Below the pieces are notes generated by a model. The model had not been told where the DNA came from and made no database searches. It saw only the letters and a list, made by a program, of their open reading frames with translations. This document shows positions 7,481-15,589 of a stretch of DNA of 22,143 nt, one piece after another. The translations under genes were made by a program, and so were the position numbers. Each line of letters opens with the position of its first letter. Position 1 is the stretch's first letter. This DNA is from Cloacibacillus sp. (lineage in GTDB: Bacteria; Synergistota; Synergistia; Synergistales; Synergistaceae), in NCBI RefSeq assembly GCF_020860125.1, contig NZ_JAJBUX010000047.1, positions 6,847 through 28,989 of the forward strand. The letters run 5' to 3'.

Positions 7481-7915
7481 TTGGCTCAAAGCTTATATCA
7501 GCTCGCTGTTGAGCTGCAGGGAAAATGCGACAGTACATTCGGAACGTCAATAAATGAAGCTACGAAGCATCTTAACGAAATGAACAATGAAATCAGCCTT
7601 GTCTGCAAGGGACAGGAAAATATATCACTGCTTGCCGCCTCCTACGTAAAGCTGAGTGCGGCTTCTGCAAAATACGGCGAATCAATTCATAAACTTACAA
7701 GAAAGCAGGCCGATATAATCGGCTATCAAAAGCAGGAGGCAGCCAGCCTCAAGTCAGTTGATTCCCTGAAAAATCTTTGCCGTACAATCCAATGGCTTGA
7801 AAGCGTCTATGGGCCGCTAAGTAAAGAGCAGGAGAAAACGCTTGCGTCGGCGAGGAAAGAGCTAGATTGGTGGTGCCTGCCTGGGTTGAATTTTAATTTT
7901 GAGCACTATCTCTAA
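7481..7915 (+). pseudogene. Truncated phage tail tape-measure protein (N-terminal fragment)
   Basis: 144 codons from TTG 7481, with gaaggtga as Shine-Dalgarno. The sequence is helical and polar (AQSLYQLAVELQGKCDSTFG, LNEMNNEISLV, SASAKYGESIHKL), like the N-terminus of TP901/Mu-type tape-measure proteins, which are normally 600-1500 aa. Position directly after a tail assembly chaperone supports this. Around 7870-7880 (ELDWWCLPGLNFNF) the helical pattern stops, the frame enters sequence belonging to the convergent GIY-YIG gene, and it ends within 15 codons. The rest of the gene has been deleted or displaced. Assignment rests on context and composition. Confidence 0.5.
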
Positions 7916-8444
7916 AAATTTTCCTGCAGCTAGATAGGAGTGTTGTTAATTCTCCATTATTGCAATCCTCAATATTAAGAGGCGGTTGGTACTTACCGAT
8001 GTATTTTTCCTCAATCAGCTTGGGAGTATTAGTTTCATATATTTTAAAATAGGAGTATTTCTTTAGCCAATTTGTAATAATAATATTCGACTGTTCATCT
8101 ACTTCATAAGATATTTTATTATTATAAATTATTTTAAAAGATTTAAATCCCATTATAGAAGCAATTGTTCGTCTCAATGTAGATTTTGGCGTTATAGAAA
8201 AATGTTCTTCTATCCTTGACTTTATAGTTCTTGCTGTTTTTCCAATATATAGCAGAGGACCTATGTGATGTATTGAATCGTAATGCATAATTTTTAACTG
8301 TATTAACTTCATTACTTTAGGATTTTTTATCCCGAAGAAGTACAAGCCTCTATGTTCTTTTAAAAAAAGAGCATACACACCAGGTTGATATGAATCGTAA
8401 TAGTCAATAAATTTATGAATATCGACTTCGTTGTAATCTTTCAT
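7893..8444 (-). CDS. GIY-YIG nuclease superfamily protein
   Basis: 183 aa. Motifs in order: PGVYALFL (21-28, the 'GIY' element), LLYIGKT (64-70, the 'YIG' element), R77 in KSRIEEHF (catalytic Arg position), STLRRTIASI (88-97), and IEEKYIGKYQPPLNIED (144-160) with E145/E146 as candidate metal ligand. The roughly 40-residue insert between GVY and YIG, and the STLRR and PPLN blocks, match a recurring group of stand-alone GIY-YIG proteins of unknown role, often in accessory DNA. The start at 8444 has aggagag 6-7 nt upstream. AT-rich and probably transferred; the 3' end overlaps the broken tape-measure frame by 23 bp. A nuclease is likely; a defence or homing role is conjecture. Confidence 0.72.
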   Translation of the reverse strand: MKDYNEVDIHKFIDYYDSYQPGVYALFLKEHRGLYFFGIKNPKVMKLIQLKIMHYDSIHHIGPLLYIGKTARTIKSRIEEHFSITPKSTLRRTIASIMGFKSFKIIYNNKISYEVDEQSNIIITNWLKKYSYFKIYETNTPKLIEEKYIGKYQPPLNIEDCNNGELTTLLSSCRKIFRDSAQN

Positions 8445-8735
8445 TCCATTCTCTCCTAATCATGACGATATAAGCATTATCTGTTTTTTTTATATAATTG
8501 AAAAGTGCTAAATATGAAATTACACGGTGGTAAATGATAATAATCAAGCAGCTGGGCCTTAATTTAGGAGTTAGTATGCCGTATAATGTTATTACGTATG
8601 AATGGGTTAATGTAGTTAAGTTAATAAAATTATTAATAAGTACATAAAATGTATTGCCGGAGATAATACCGGATACAACATAAAATATAAGTATTTGTAA
8701 TATTAGTATTACTAATTATTTTTAATTATTGCAGG
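8445..8735. other. AT-rich gene-free stretch at the island's right end
   Basis: No coding frame or RNA could be supported. It is very AT-rich with short A/T runs. It presumably holds the promoter of the GIY-YIG gene and ends at the attR repeat. Confidence 0.5.
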
Positions 8736-8754
8736 TTCCCACACGCCTCCGCCA
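8736..8754 (+). repeat. attR (orphan copy of tRNA-Sec 3' end)
   Basis: Exact copy of 4200-4218, preceded by a short near-match (gcagg for the T-arm side) and AT-rich sequence, with no tRNA body upstream. It marks the distal junction of the island. Confidence 0.85.
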
Positions 8755-9087
8755 TATAGAACATACGGTTACAAACAAATCCAAATCATACAAAAAAATC
8801 AGTGATACCAATAAAATTTGTCTTTCAATTGTCCGGTATAATCCAGACGATATTGACACAATCCAGAAAAGTACCGTACCATAGACCGTACCATGAGCAT
8901 GTTTTGAAAAACTGCGGTACGGTCATCGTACCAGTACCGCGAATAAGGAAGGTAAAACATTGCTTCCGCTATTAACATAAATTGTCAACGGACGCCGTTT
9001 TCTCTGCCAATACGGCAATATCTGGATGACTATCTGTGAAAGGATATTAGCCTAAACAGTTTTACCGTATCATATTTGACATTGGCA
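8755..9087. repeat. Gene-free stretch with gtacc repeats and a hairpin (8871-8940)
   Basis: No gene is seen. Two direct copies of ACCGTACCAT lie at 8873-8882 and 8885-8894. GACCGTACC (8884-8892) has its inverted mate GGTACGGTC at 8916-8924. GCGGTAC (8914-8920) and GTACCGC (8934-8940) form a hairpin that also contains an inner GGT/ACC pairing. This could be a protein-binding cluster or a structured 3' end; its role is unknown. It is downstream of the hydrolase gene at 9088. Confidence 0.5.
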
Positions 9088-9969
9088 TTATTTCCCCCTG
9101 CTCCAGAGCATCTCATTATCGATAAATTCTATATTCAGCCTGCCGCCGTCGTGCAGCCATGACAGGTATGACTTTATCGTACTTCCGACAAGCACATACT
9201 GGTTGTGGTCCATCGTCAGGCTGTAGTGATCGAAGACCTCTTTCAGTATCCGCTCAAAGCTCTTGGGCGCGGCGCAGATGTCGCAGATGAGCGCCGCGAT
9301 CTCGTGTACCTTTGCGCGGTTGACGGCGATCAGCTCTTTGATGTCAGTCGTCGCCTCGTTGTGCGCGGGGATGAATATTTTTGCCTCCAGCCCCTCCAGC
9401 ATTTCGAGCGTCGCGAGGAATTTTGCCACGTCGTAGATGAATATGATGTGGTACTTTGTAATGATATCGGCGCTGAAAATCGCGTCGGCGAGGAAGCAGG
9501 TCCCGTCGTCGGCCATGATCCCGATCATGTCTAAGTAGTGTCCCGGGAGCTTTATTATCTCAAGCCCCGGCGGCAGCGCCGATTCTATGTCCTCGGTGCT
9601 CTCCGTTGGTTTGGCCAGCAGGAATTTATTGCGCAGCTCGGCGTAGGGATAGCCGCCGTAGAGAAGGGAGCTCTCAAGCTCCGGGTGCCTCGCGATGGCG
9701 TTTTCTATATCGGTGGAGAGCACGCGGCAGCCGGTGCGGCTTTGGATGAACTGATTGCCGCCGACGTGGTCGGCGTTTGAATGGGTGTTGATGATGCAGG
9801 AGACCCGCCATCCCGCCTCCGTCACCTTTTTGAGTATCTTGCGGCCGGCCTCTTTGTCGTTGCCGGCGTCGATGAGGCAGACCTCGCCGCCGCCGAGAGC
9901 GTAGACGCCGACGTTCGCGGGATTTTTTATATACCAGCTTTTTTCTCCGGTCTGGATAAGTTCATACAT
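9088..9969 (-). CDS. Metallo-beta-lactamase-fold hydrolase (HxNxDH variant)
   Basis: 293 aa. MBL-fold landmarks: LIDAG at 32-36, THSNADHVGGN at 62-72, PGHYLDM with His144, ADAIFSAD with Asp162, and IPAHNE with His203. The usual HxHxDH metal motif reads H63-S-N65-A-D67-H68, so the second His is Asn; the other ligands are in place. A C-terminal helical, possibly winged-helix-like part (about 215-293) follows the MBL core, as in glyoxalase-II-like and related hydrolases. Substrate cannot be named. Monocistronic, divergent from the tmk operon with under 100 bp between starts. Confidence 0.8.
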   Translation of the reverse strand: MYELIQTGEKSWYIKNPANVGVYALGGGEVCLIDAGNDKEAGRKILKKVTEAGWRVSCIINTHSNADHVGGNQFIQSRTGCRVLSTDIENAIARHPELESSLLYGGYPYAELRNKFLLAKPTESTEDIESALPPGLEIIKLPGHYLDMIGIMADDGTCFLADAIFSADIITKYHIIFIYDVAKFLATLEMLEGLEAKIFIPAHNEATTDIKELIAVNRAKVHEIAALICDICAAPKSFERILKEVFDHYSLTMDHNQYVLVGSTIKSYLSWLHDGGRLNIEFIDNEMLWSRGK

Positions 9970-10065
9970 TCGTCATGCCTCCGATTAGCGTAAAATTAGT
10001 AGTAGTCTCTGATAATTTTATCATGAATTATGTTATGATTATCTATTGTAAAGGCGGTGGATGTG

Positions 10066-10674
10066 ATGTTTATTACCTTCGAGGGCATCGACGGATGCGG
10101 TAAATCCACGCAGGCAAGACTGCTCTTCGAGCTTTTGAATAAAGAGGGCGGAGCCGTCCTCACGCGTGAACCAGGCGGCTGGGAGGGCGGGGGTACGCTG
10201 CACGATATCGTGCTTAGCGGCGATCTGCGTCATCCGTGGAGCGAGCTCTTTTTGTTTATGCTCGACCGCACCGAGCACGCCGCGAGGGTGATTTCGCCCG
10301 CCATCTCAGAGGGACGCCATGTCGTTTGCGAACGTTACCATGATTCCACCCTCGCCTATCAGGTGTGGGGCAGGGGGATGCCTTTTGAGCCGCTGTGGGA
10401 GATGGCGAAGCTCGCGGCGCTGCCGGAGCCGGACGTTACGCTGTTTTTCAAGATAGAGCCAGCGCTTGCGCTCTCCCGCGTCGGAAAACGCGGGAAACCT
10501 GATTCTTTCGAACGTGAGGGTCTTGCCTTCATGGAAAGGATTGACAGAGGGTATCGCTCGCTGGCGGAGATGGAGCCGCGGCGCTGGGCCGTGATAGAAT
10601 GCGGCGACAGAAACCCTGCGGAGATTTTTGCGCAGGTGAAGGACGTCCTCGCTGAAAGGGGACTCCCTCTGTGA
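10066..10674 (+). CDS. tmk: Thymidylate kinase
   Basis: Phosphorylates dTMP to dTDP for DNA synthesis. 202 aa from ATG 10066. P-loop GIDGCGKST at 7-15, TREPGG at 33-38, the ERYHDSTLAYQ stretch (DR/Y motif) near residue 88, and a C-terminal ECGDRNP segment are all family-typical. In-frame GTG codons at 10057 and 10063 are alternative starts; ATG 10066 is preferred because ggtgg lies 5 nt upstream and MFITFEGIDG matches the usual N-terminus. First gene of a tight operon; its stop overlaps the GTG start of holB. Confidence 0.93.
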   Translation: MFITFEGIDGCGKSTQARLLFELLNKEGGAVLTREPGGWEGGGTLHDIVLSGDLRHPWSELFLFMLDRTEHAARVISPAISEGRHVVCERYHDSTLAYQVWGRGMPFEPLWEMAKLAALPEPDVTLFFKIEPALALSRVGKRGKPDSFEREGLAFMERIDRGYRSLAEMEPRRWAVIECGDRNPAEIFAQVKDVLAERGLPL

Positions 10675-11414
10675 ACCAGGAGACTGTAGCCCTCATAGAG
10701 TCCTCGCAGGGCTGGCGTGAGCTGGCGAACGCGGCGGCCTCCGGACGGACGCCTCAGTCCGTGGGGGTTACCATCCCTCATGTCATGCAGGAGACCTTCG
10801 CCGAAATGTATGGACGGCTGGTGCTTAAGGATGACAGCCTCTGGAATGATGGAAAGCACCCCGATATGATAAATGCCGGTACGTTGGCGGCTCCGCCCTC
10901 TATTGACGAGTGCCGCAGGCTGCAGGGTGAGCTTGCGCTGTATCCGCTCTCTTCGCAGCGCCGTCTCGCCGTCGTCTGGATGGCGGGCAAGCTTTCGGTC
11001 GAGGCCTCGAACAGCCTCCTGAAGATCACCGAAGAGCCTCCTGAACATGGCAACATTCTCTTTATGTCGGAGGAGGACAGCCTCATTCCGACGATCAAGA
11101 GCCGTATCTGGTCGATACATATAGATCTGCCCGAAGAAATTTTAAAATCCCACCCGATGCCCGCAGATATGATGGAATGGGCGAAGTGGATGGATTCGGG
11201 CCGCAAGCCGAGCCCCGAGATCCTCTATCTGGAGATGCAGGGCTGGGTGCGCGATTTTGTGGATAAGAACGATTATATAAAGGCATCGGAGCTGGATTCG
11301 CTGATACGCCTCATGGAGCAGAGAAGACTCTCCGTGCCGGTGATACAGGATTTGGTTTTTGCTCTATTCAAGGAGGAAGTTCCCAATGAACAAATACTTG
11401 GCAATTTATGGTAA
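10671..11414 (+). CDS. holB: DNA polymerase III delta-prime subunit-like protein
   Basis: Clamp-loader subunit candidate, 247 aa (family usually 300-340), starting at GTG 10671 that overlaps the tmk stop (GTGA). The AAA+-derived core shows SSQRRLAVVWMAGKLSVEAS, NSLLKITEEPPEH (114-126, highly characteristic of delta-prime/gamma) and PTIKSRIW (140-147), where the classical SRC motif reads SRI. There is no Walker A, as usual for delta-prime. The N-terminal part is short, so the zinc module is absent. tmk followed by holB is a very common gene pair. Divergent but convincing. Confidence 0.85.
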   Translation: MNQETVALIESSQGWRELANAAASGRTPQSVGVTIPHVMQETFAEMYGRLVLKDDSLWNDGKHPDMINAGTLAAPPSIDECRRLQGELALYPLSSQRRLAVVWMAGKLSVEASNSLLKITEEPPEHGNILFMSEEDSLIPTIKSRIWSIHIDLPEEILKSHPMPADMMEWAKWMDSGRKPSPEILYLEMQGWVRDFVDKNDYIKASELDSLIRLMEQRRLSVPVIQDLVFALFKEEVPNEQILGNLW

Positions 11415-12678
11415 GCCCCGTTATTTGGGGCTTGTCGAGTATGACGGAGAGATAAAAAAGGGGTCCACGCTCATCGTGGAATCGGTGCGCGGCGAAGAGC
11501 TTGCCATCGCGGTGGGGGAGATCAACGCCGAACAGGAGGCGGCCTACCGTCTGCTGCGCAACGCCTCGGAACACGGCGACGGGATGGCGAAAAATTCCGA
11601 GCCGGTGGTGACGGACCTCGCCTTTATGGCCTTTGCCTCCGACGATGATATCGAGACGGCCGGTAGTTACCGCGCCGAGGAGGACCGGATACTCAAAGAG
11701 GCGAAGGAGTTACTGAAGCCCCATAACCTGGAGATGAAGCTCATCGACGTGGAGTTCCTCCGCGCGAAGCGCAAACTTTTCTTTTATTTCTCATCTGAGC
11801 AGCGCGTTGATTTCCGCGCCTATGTGCGCGATCTCGCGCGCGAGTTCAAGACGCGTATCGAGCTGCGTCAGGTTGGGGTGCGCGACGAGGCGAAGATCAT
11901 CCGCGGCGTCGGCCCCTGCGGCCAGCCCTGCTGCTGCAGCTACTGGCTGAACCAATTTGCCCCCATCTGTATAAAAATGGTGAAAGAGCAGAACCTCGCG
12001 CTGAATCCCGCCAAAATATCGGGGATCTGCGGCAGGCTCATGTGCTGCATGTGCTACGAGCACGAGGCCTATCACGAGGCATGGGAGGGATTTCCGAACC
12101 CCGGCACGAAGATAAAAACGCCTAACGGCAATGTGATCGTCGCCGGTATCGACCTGCCGACAAAGAGCCTGCGCTGTTTCATCGTCGGCAAGGGAGAGGT
12201 CAAGATCCCGAAGGATAAATTCGCCGAGTTTAAAGAGGTGGTCACCTCCGGCGGCGAATGGGTGGTGCCGGAAGAGGAGATCGAGGAGCCTGATCTCAAG
12301 ATTCAGGATATCTTCCCGAAGTGTATGCAGTGCGCCGGCCACCACGAAAGGGCCGCCTCTGAACCTAAACGGGAGGAAAACGCCGGTAAGCGGCGCTCAG
12401 AGGATGGCGAGACAAACGGGGAACAGAGACCTCGCGGAAATAAAAAGAGAAAAAAGCATCATCCGAAACACGAAAATCAGACTGTCAGCGAGGGGCAGGA
12501 GGGACTTCGTGAAGAAACTCCACAAAAGGTGAAAAATGCTGCGGATAACAGGCCGCCGAAGGAAGATAAGGCGGCTCCGGGCGGTGAAGAACGGCCGAAG
12601 CGCCACTTCCAGCGCCGCCGCCGTCCGAACGCGAAAAAGGGCGGCGACAACGCGGCGGCCGCAAAGGCGGAGGCGTAA
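11386..12678 (+). CDS. ricT: PSP1 / RicT (YaaT)-family protein with Cys clusters and basic tail
   Basis: 430 aa from ATG 11386, with aaggagg 10 nt upstream; the start lies inside the end of holB. The PSP1 C-terminal-type domain occupies about 100-290. Nine cysteines cluster in GPCGQPCCCSYW (177-187), C195, and GICGRLMCCMCYE (214-224), matching RicT/YaaT proteins, which in Bacillus bind Fe-S clusters and act with RicA/RicF on RNase Y-dependent RNA processing. From about residue 310 the protein becomes a long low-complexity basic/acidic tail (KKRKKHHPK, RRRRPNAKKGG), longer than in Bacillus and possibly RNA-binding. Position after holB is the conserved tmk-holB-yaaT order. Confidence 0.9.
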   Translation: MNKYLAIYGKPRYLGLVEYDGEIKKGSTLIVESVRGEELAIAVGEINAEQEAAYRLLRNASEHGDGMAKNSEPVVTDLAFMAFASDDDIETAGSYRAEEDRILKEAKELLKPHNLEMKLIDVEFLRAKRKLFFYFSSEQRVDFRAYVRDLAREFKTRIELRQVGVRDEAKIIRGVGPCGQPCCCSYWLNQFAPICIKMVKEQNLALNPAKISGICGRLMCCMCYEHEAYHEAWEGFPNPGTKIKTPNGNVIVAGIDLPTKSLRCFIVGKGEVKIPKDKFAEFKEVVTSGGEWVVPEEEIEEPDLKIQDIFPKCMQCAGHHERAASEPKREENAGKRRSEDGETNGEQRPRGNKKRKKHHPKHENQTVSEGQEGLREETPQKVKNAADNRPPKEDKAAPGGEERPKRHFQRRRRPNAKKGGDNAAAAKAEA

Positions 12679-12680
12679 GG

Positions 12681-13610
12681 ATGGGGATATTTAAGAGCTT
12701 TGCCGATAAGCTTAAAAACACCGGCAACAGATGGACGCAGAGCGTATCGAATCTTTTTTCCGACGATCCGGTGACCGACGATTTCTGGGATGAACTGGAA
12801 GAGAACCTGATCCTCGGCGACGTCGGCATAGATACCACCGAGGCGCTGATAGCCGACCTCAAGCAGGTGATGGTTGACCGCCGGATAACGAACAAACGTG
12901 AATTGAAGGCCGCCTTCGCGGAGCTCCTGATCTCCCGCCTTGAGGCGGTGCCCGGTATGGGAAAACCGCTGGACCTCTCTCGCAAACCCTCCGTCGTGAT
13001 CATGATCGGCGTTAACGGCAGCGGCAAGACGACCACCTCCGGAAAACTCGCCTCGCAGCTCAAGGCGCAGGGGCGGCATGTGATAATGGCCGCCGCCGAC
13101 ACCTTCCGCGCCGCCGCGATCGAGCAGCTCAAAGCCTGGGGAGAACGCGCCGGCGTGCGCGTCGTCGCGCAGGCGCAGGACAGTGACCCCGCCGCGGTTG
13201 TCTACGACTCAATAATGGCGGCCAAGGCCGCGGGCGACGACGTGATCATCGCCGATACCGCCGGACGCCTCCACACTAAGTCTAATCTTATGGAGGAGCT
13301 GTCGAAGGTCACGCGCGTCATCAAGCGTGAAATACCGGAGGGCCCCTCCGAGGTGCTCATCGTGCTGGATGCCGTAACGGGGCAGAACGGCTTTATGCAG
13401 GCCGAGACATTCAGCAAGGCGATGCCGATCACGGGCGTCGTCCTAACGAAATTTGACAATACATCCAAGGGCGGCATCGTCATCGCTATTGCCGACAGAC
13501 TGAAAATGCCGATACGCTACGTGGGGCTTGGCGAGGGGATAGACGACCTCCAGCTCTTTGACCCGCGCACCTTTGTGGAGACGCTGCTTGATGCCGGAGA
13601 TCACGAATAA
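12681..13610 (+). CDS. ftsY: Signal recognition particle receptor FtsY
   Basis: SRP GTPase receptor that docks ribosome-nascent-chain-SRP complexes at the membrane translocon. 309 aa. The N domain (about 1-95) has an amphipathic start GIFKSFADKLK. G-domain motifs are GVNGSGKTT at 110-118 (G1), AADTFRAAAIEQL at 138-150 (G2), DTAGR at 192-196 (G3), TKFD at 256-259 (G4, commonly TKLD), and GLGEGIDDLQLFDP at 282-295. There is no long acidic A domain, as in many Gram-positive-like and thermophile FtsY proteins. Two nt after the ricT stop; its end overlaps the DUF4416 gene by 20 bp. Confidence 0.95.
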   Translation: MGIFKSFADKLKNTGNRWTQSVSNLFSDDPVTDDFWDELEENLILGDVGIDTTEALIADLKQVMVDRRITNKRELKAAFAELLISRLEAVPGMGKPLDLSRKPSVVIMIGVNGSGKTTTSGKLASQLKAQGRHVIMAAADTFRAAAIEQLKAWGERAGVRVVAQAQDSDPAAVVYDSIMAAKAAGDDVIIADTAGRLHTKSNLMEELSKVTRVIKREIPEGPSEVLIVLDAVTGQNGFMQAETFSKAMPITGVVLTKFDNTSKGGIVIAIADRLKMPIRYVGLGEGIDDLQLFDPRTFVETLLDAGDHE

Positions 13611-14163
13611 CGGGAGGCACCCGCGCGACCCGCTGGTGAAAAAGATCGTCGCCCTTCTCGTTCCGCGGGGAGATACGGCGGTATATGAGCATACGCGCGG
13701 ACTGCTGGAAAATATCTGGGGCAGGCCGGAGCGTGTCAGCGAAAGGATACCCTTCGTATGGACCAACTACTACGAGGATATCGCGCCCGAACTGGACAGG
13801 ATATTCTTCTCCTATCCTGGGCTTTGGCCGATGTCCGCGCTGCCGGACTGGAAGACCGCAAGCTGTCGGATTGAGAAAGAGACCGGCGAGAGCCGCCGCG
13901 TGAACCTCGACCCAGGCACGATCGACGGGGCGAGGCTCCTGCTGGCCTCGACGAAGGGGCAGGCCCACCGCGTCTACCTGCGCGACGGTATCTTCTGCGA
14001 GGTGACCCTCTGCCGGCGCAAGGGGCGCTGGGAAAGTTTTTTTTATACCTTCCCTGATTTCAAAAGCGGCGCTTACGACTGCTGGCTGGAGCTGGTACGA
14101 GAGGACTGGAAAAGAGAGGTCCGCGCCGTGCCGCCCCATGTACTTGATAATGGACATTACTAA
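13591..14163 (+). CDS. DUF4416 family protein
   Basis: 190 aa from ATG 13591 (MPEITNNGRHPRDPLVKKI); an earlier in-frame ATG at 13558 lies deeper in ftsY and lacks a ribosome-binding site. Recognised by VALLVPRGDTAVYE, PFVWTNYYEDIAPELDRIFF, RRVNLDPGTIDGARLLLAST and DFKSGAYDCWLE, the usual conserved blocks of DUF4416. Function is unknown. The family is found in Synergistota, deltaproteobacteria and related anaerobes. Last gene of the tmk-ftsY operon by spacing. Confidence 0.8.
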   Translation: MPEITNNGRHPRDPLVKKIVALLVPRGDTAVYEHTRGLLENIWGRPERVSERIPFVWTNYYEDIAPELDRIFFSYPGLWPMSALPDWKTASCRIEKETGESRRVNLDPGTIDGARLLLASTKGQAHRVYLRDGIFCEVTLCRRKGRWESFFYTFPDFKSGAYDCWLELVREDWKREVRAVPPHVLDNGHY

Positions 14164-14181
14164 AACTAGGGCAATTTTATC

Positions 14182-14210
14182 GCAGAGGCAAAGCCGTTTG
14201 ACGCCTCTGC
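14182..14210 (+). terminator. Hairpin between DUF4416 and purB
   Basis: Perfect 8-bp stem GCAGAGGC (14182-14189) / GCCTCTGC (14203-14210) with a 13-nt loop. No T tract follows, so it may be a weak terminator, an RNA 3' end, or part of the purB leader. Confidence 0.4.
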
Positions 14211-14253
14211 CGCGAATTTACATAAAAGCAATTTATAAAGGGAGGCAATCTTT

Positions 14254-15570
14254 ATGATACCGCGTTACGAAACACCGGAGATAAAAAAGATATGGACCGA
14301 CGAGAACCGCTTCGGCCGCTGGCTTGACGTCGAGCTTGCGGCGACGCAGGCCTGGAACGAGGCCGGGGTAGTGCCGGACGAGGATTTCAAGAACATCAAA
14401 GAAAAGGCCGGTTTTAACGTTGAGCGAATCCGCGAGATAGAAGAGGTGACTCAGCACGACGTCATCGCCTTCGTGTCGAGCGTCGCCGAGACTATCGGCG
14501 AATCTGGCCGCTTTGTCCACCTCGGACTGACAAGCAGCGACGTCATCGATACCGCTTCCTCCCTCCTGCTCGGCGAGAGCATGGACGTAGTCCTCGGCGA
14601 GCTCAAAAAACTTCATAAAATACTTGGCGAAAAGGCCGTTGAGTACAGATTTACGCCCTGCCCAGGGCGTACCCACGGCATCCACGCCGAGCCGACCACC
14701 TTCGGCCTTAAACTGCTCAACCATTACGCCGAGCTGGGGCGTGACATCGAACGCCTGACACAGACGAAAAAAGAGATGATGGTAGGCAAACTATCGGGAG
14801 CCATCGGCACATACGCCAACTGCCCGCCCGCGATAGAGGCGCGCGTCTGCGAACTGCTTGGCCTCGGTATAGACCCAGTCTCCACACAGGTCATCCAGAG
14901 AGACCGCCACACGCGTATCGTCACCGACCTCGCCATCTTCGGCGGCACTCTTGAACGTCTGGCGCTCGAAGTCCGCCACCTCCAGCGCACAGAGGTGCTT
15001 GAGGCGCTCGAACCCTTCAAGAAGGGGCAGAAGGGGTCGTCCGCGATGCCGCACAAAAAGAACCCTATCCTCTGCGAGAGAGTCTGCGGCATGTCGCGCC
15101 TGCTGCGCGGATTTGCCGTGCCGGCGCTTGAGGATATCGCCCTCTGGCATGAGCGCGACATCAGCCACTCCTCCGTGGAGCGCGTAATGTGGCCCGATGC
15201 CTTCCACCTTGCCCACTACATGACGAAGATCATGATCAAGGTAATGAGCGGCCTTGTGGTGAACGCCGACAAGATGATGGAGGACATTGATATCACAAAG
15301 GGCCTCCTTTTCTCGGGGCGTGTGCTGATCACCCTAGTCGAAAGAGAGGGCGTCAGCCGCGAGGATGCATACGCGATCGCTCAGAGCAACGCCATGCGCT
15401 GCTGGAACGAGAAGGTCCCCCTGCTCGAACTGCTTAAATCCGACCCGAGAATAACGAAAATGACTGATTCCGAGCTGGAATCTTTGTTTGATTTGGGGTA
15501 TTATTTAAAGCACATAGACGAGGTATTCAGCCGCTTTCCGGAGCTGAGCGTGGCTGCGGCCTCAAAATAA
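14254..15570 (+). CDS. purB: Adenylosuccinate lyase
   Basis: Fumarase/aspartase-superfamily lyase acting twice in purine synthesis: SAICAR to AICAR and adenylosuccinate to AMP, each releasing fumarate. 438 aa, standard. Motifs: LTSSDVIDTA near 90; GRTHGIHAEPTTFG near 137, with the catalytic His; signature loop GSSAMPHKKNP near 261-271, with the catalytic Ser. gggaggc lies 8-9 nt before ATG 14254. Separated from upstream genes by 90 bp; only 19 bp precede the glpX start, so the two may be co-transcribed. Confidence 0.96.
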   Translation: MIPRYETPEIKKIWTDENRFGRWLDVELAATQAWNEAGVVPDEDFKNIKEKAGFNVERIREIEEVTQHDVIAFVSSVAETIGESGRFVHLGLTSSDVIDTASSLLLGESMDVVLGELKKLHKILGEKAVEYRFTPCPGRTHGIHAEPTTFGLKLLNHYAELGRDIERLTQTKKEMMVGKLSGAIGTYANCPPAIEARVCELLGLGIDPVSTQVIQRDRHTRIVTDLAIFGGTLERLALEVRHLQRTEVLEALEPFKKGQKGSSAMPHKKNPILCERVCGMSRLLRGFAVPALEDIALWHERDISHSSVERVMWPDAFHLAHYMTKIMIKVMSGLVVNADKMMEDIDITKGLLFSGRVLITLVEREGVSREDAYAIAQSNAMRCWNEKVPLLELLKSDPRITKMTDSELESLFDLGYYLKHIDEVFSRFPELSVAAASK

Positions 15571-15589
15571 CAATATGGAGGGGTTTTAT

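Larger units (their letters stand above)
4200..8754. mobile_element. Decayed genomic island integrated at the 3' end of tRNA-Sec
   Basis: The terminal 19 nt of tRNA-Sec (ttcccacacgcctccgcca, 4200-4218) recur perfectly at 8736-8754, in direct orientation and not attached to a second tRNA. This is the signature of tyrosine-recombinase integration into a tRNA gene. Between the repeats the content is foreign and largely broken: an IS66-family element, phage tail genes, and a GIY-YIG gene, all more AT-rich than the flanking core. No integrase is recognisable, so the element cannot excise by itself. Known: tRNA genes (selC included, as in E. coli) are common island sites. Inferred: a prophage remnant later hit by an IS. 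Confidence 0.85.
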
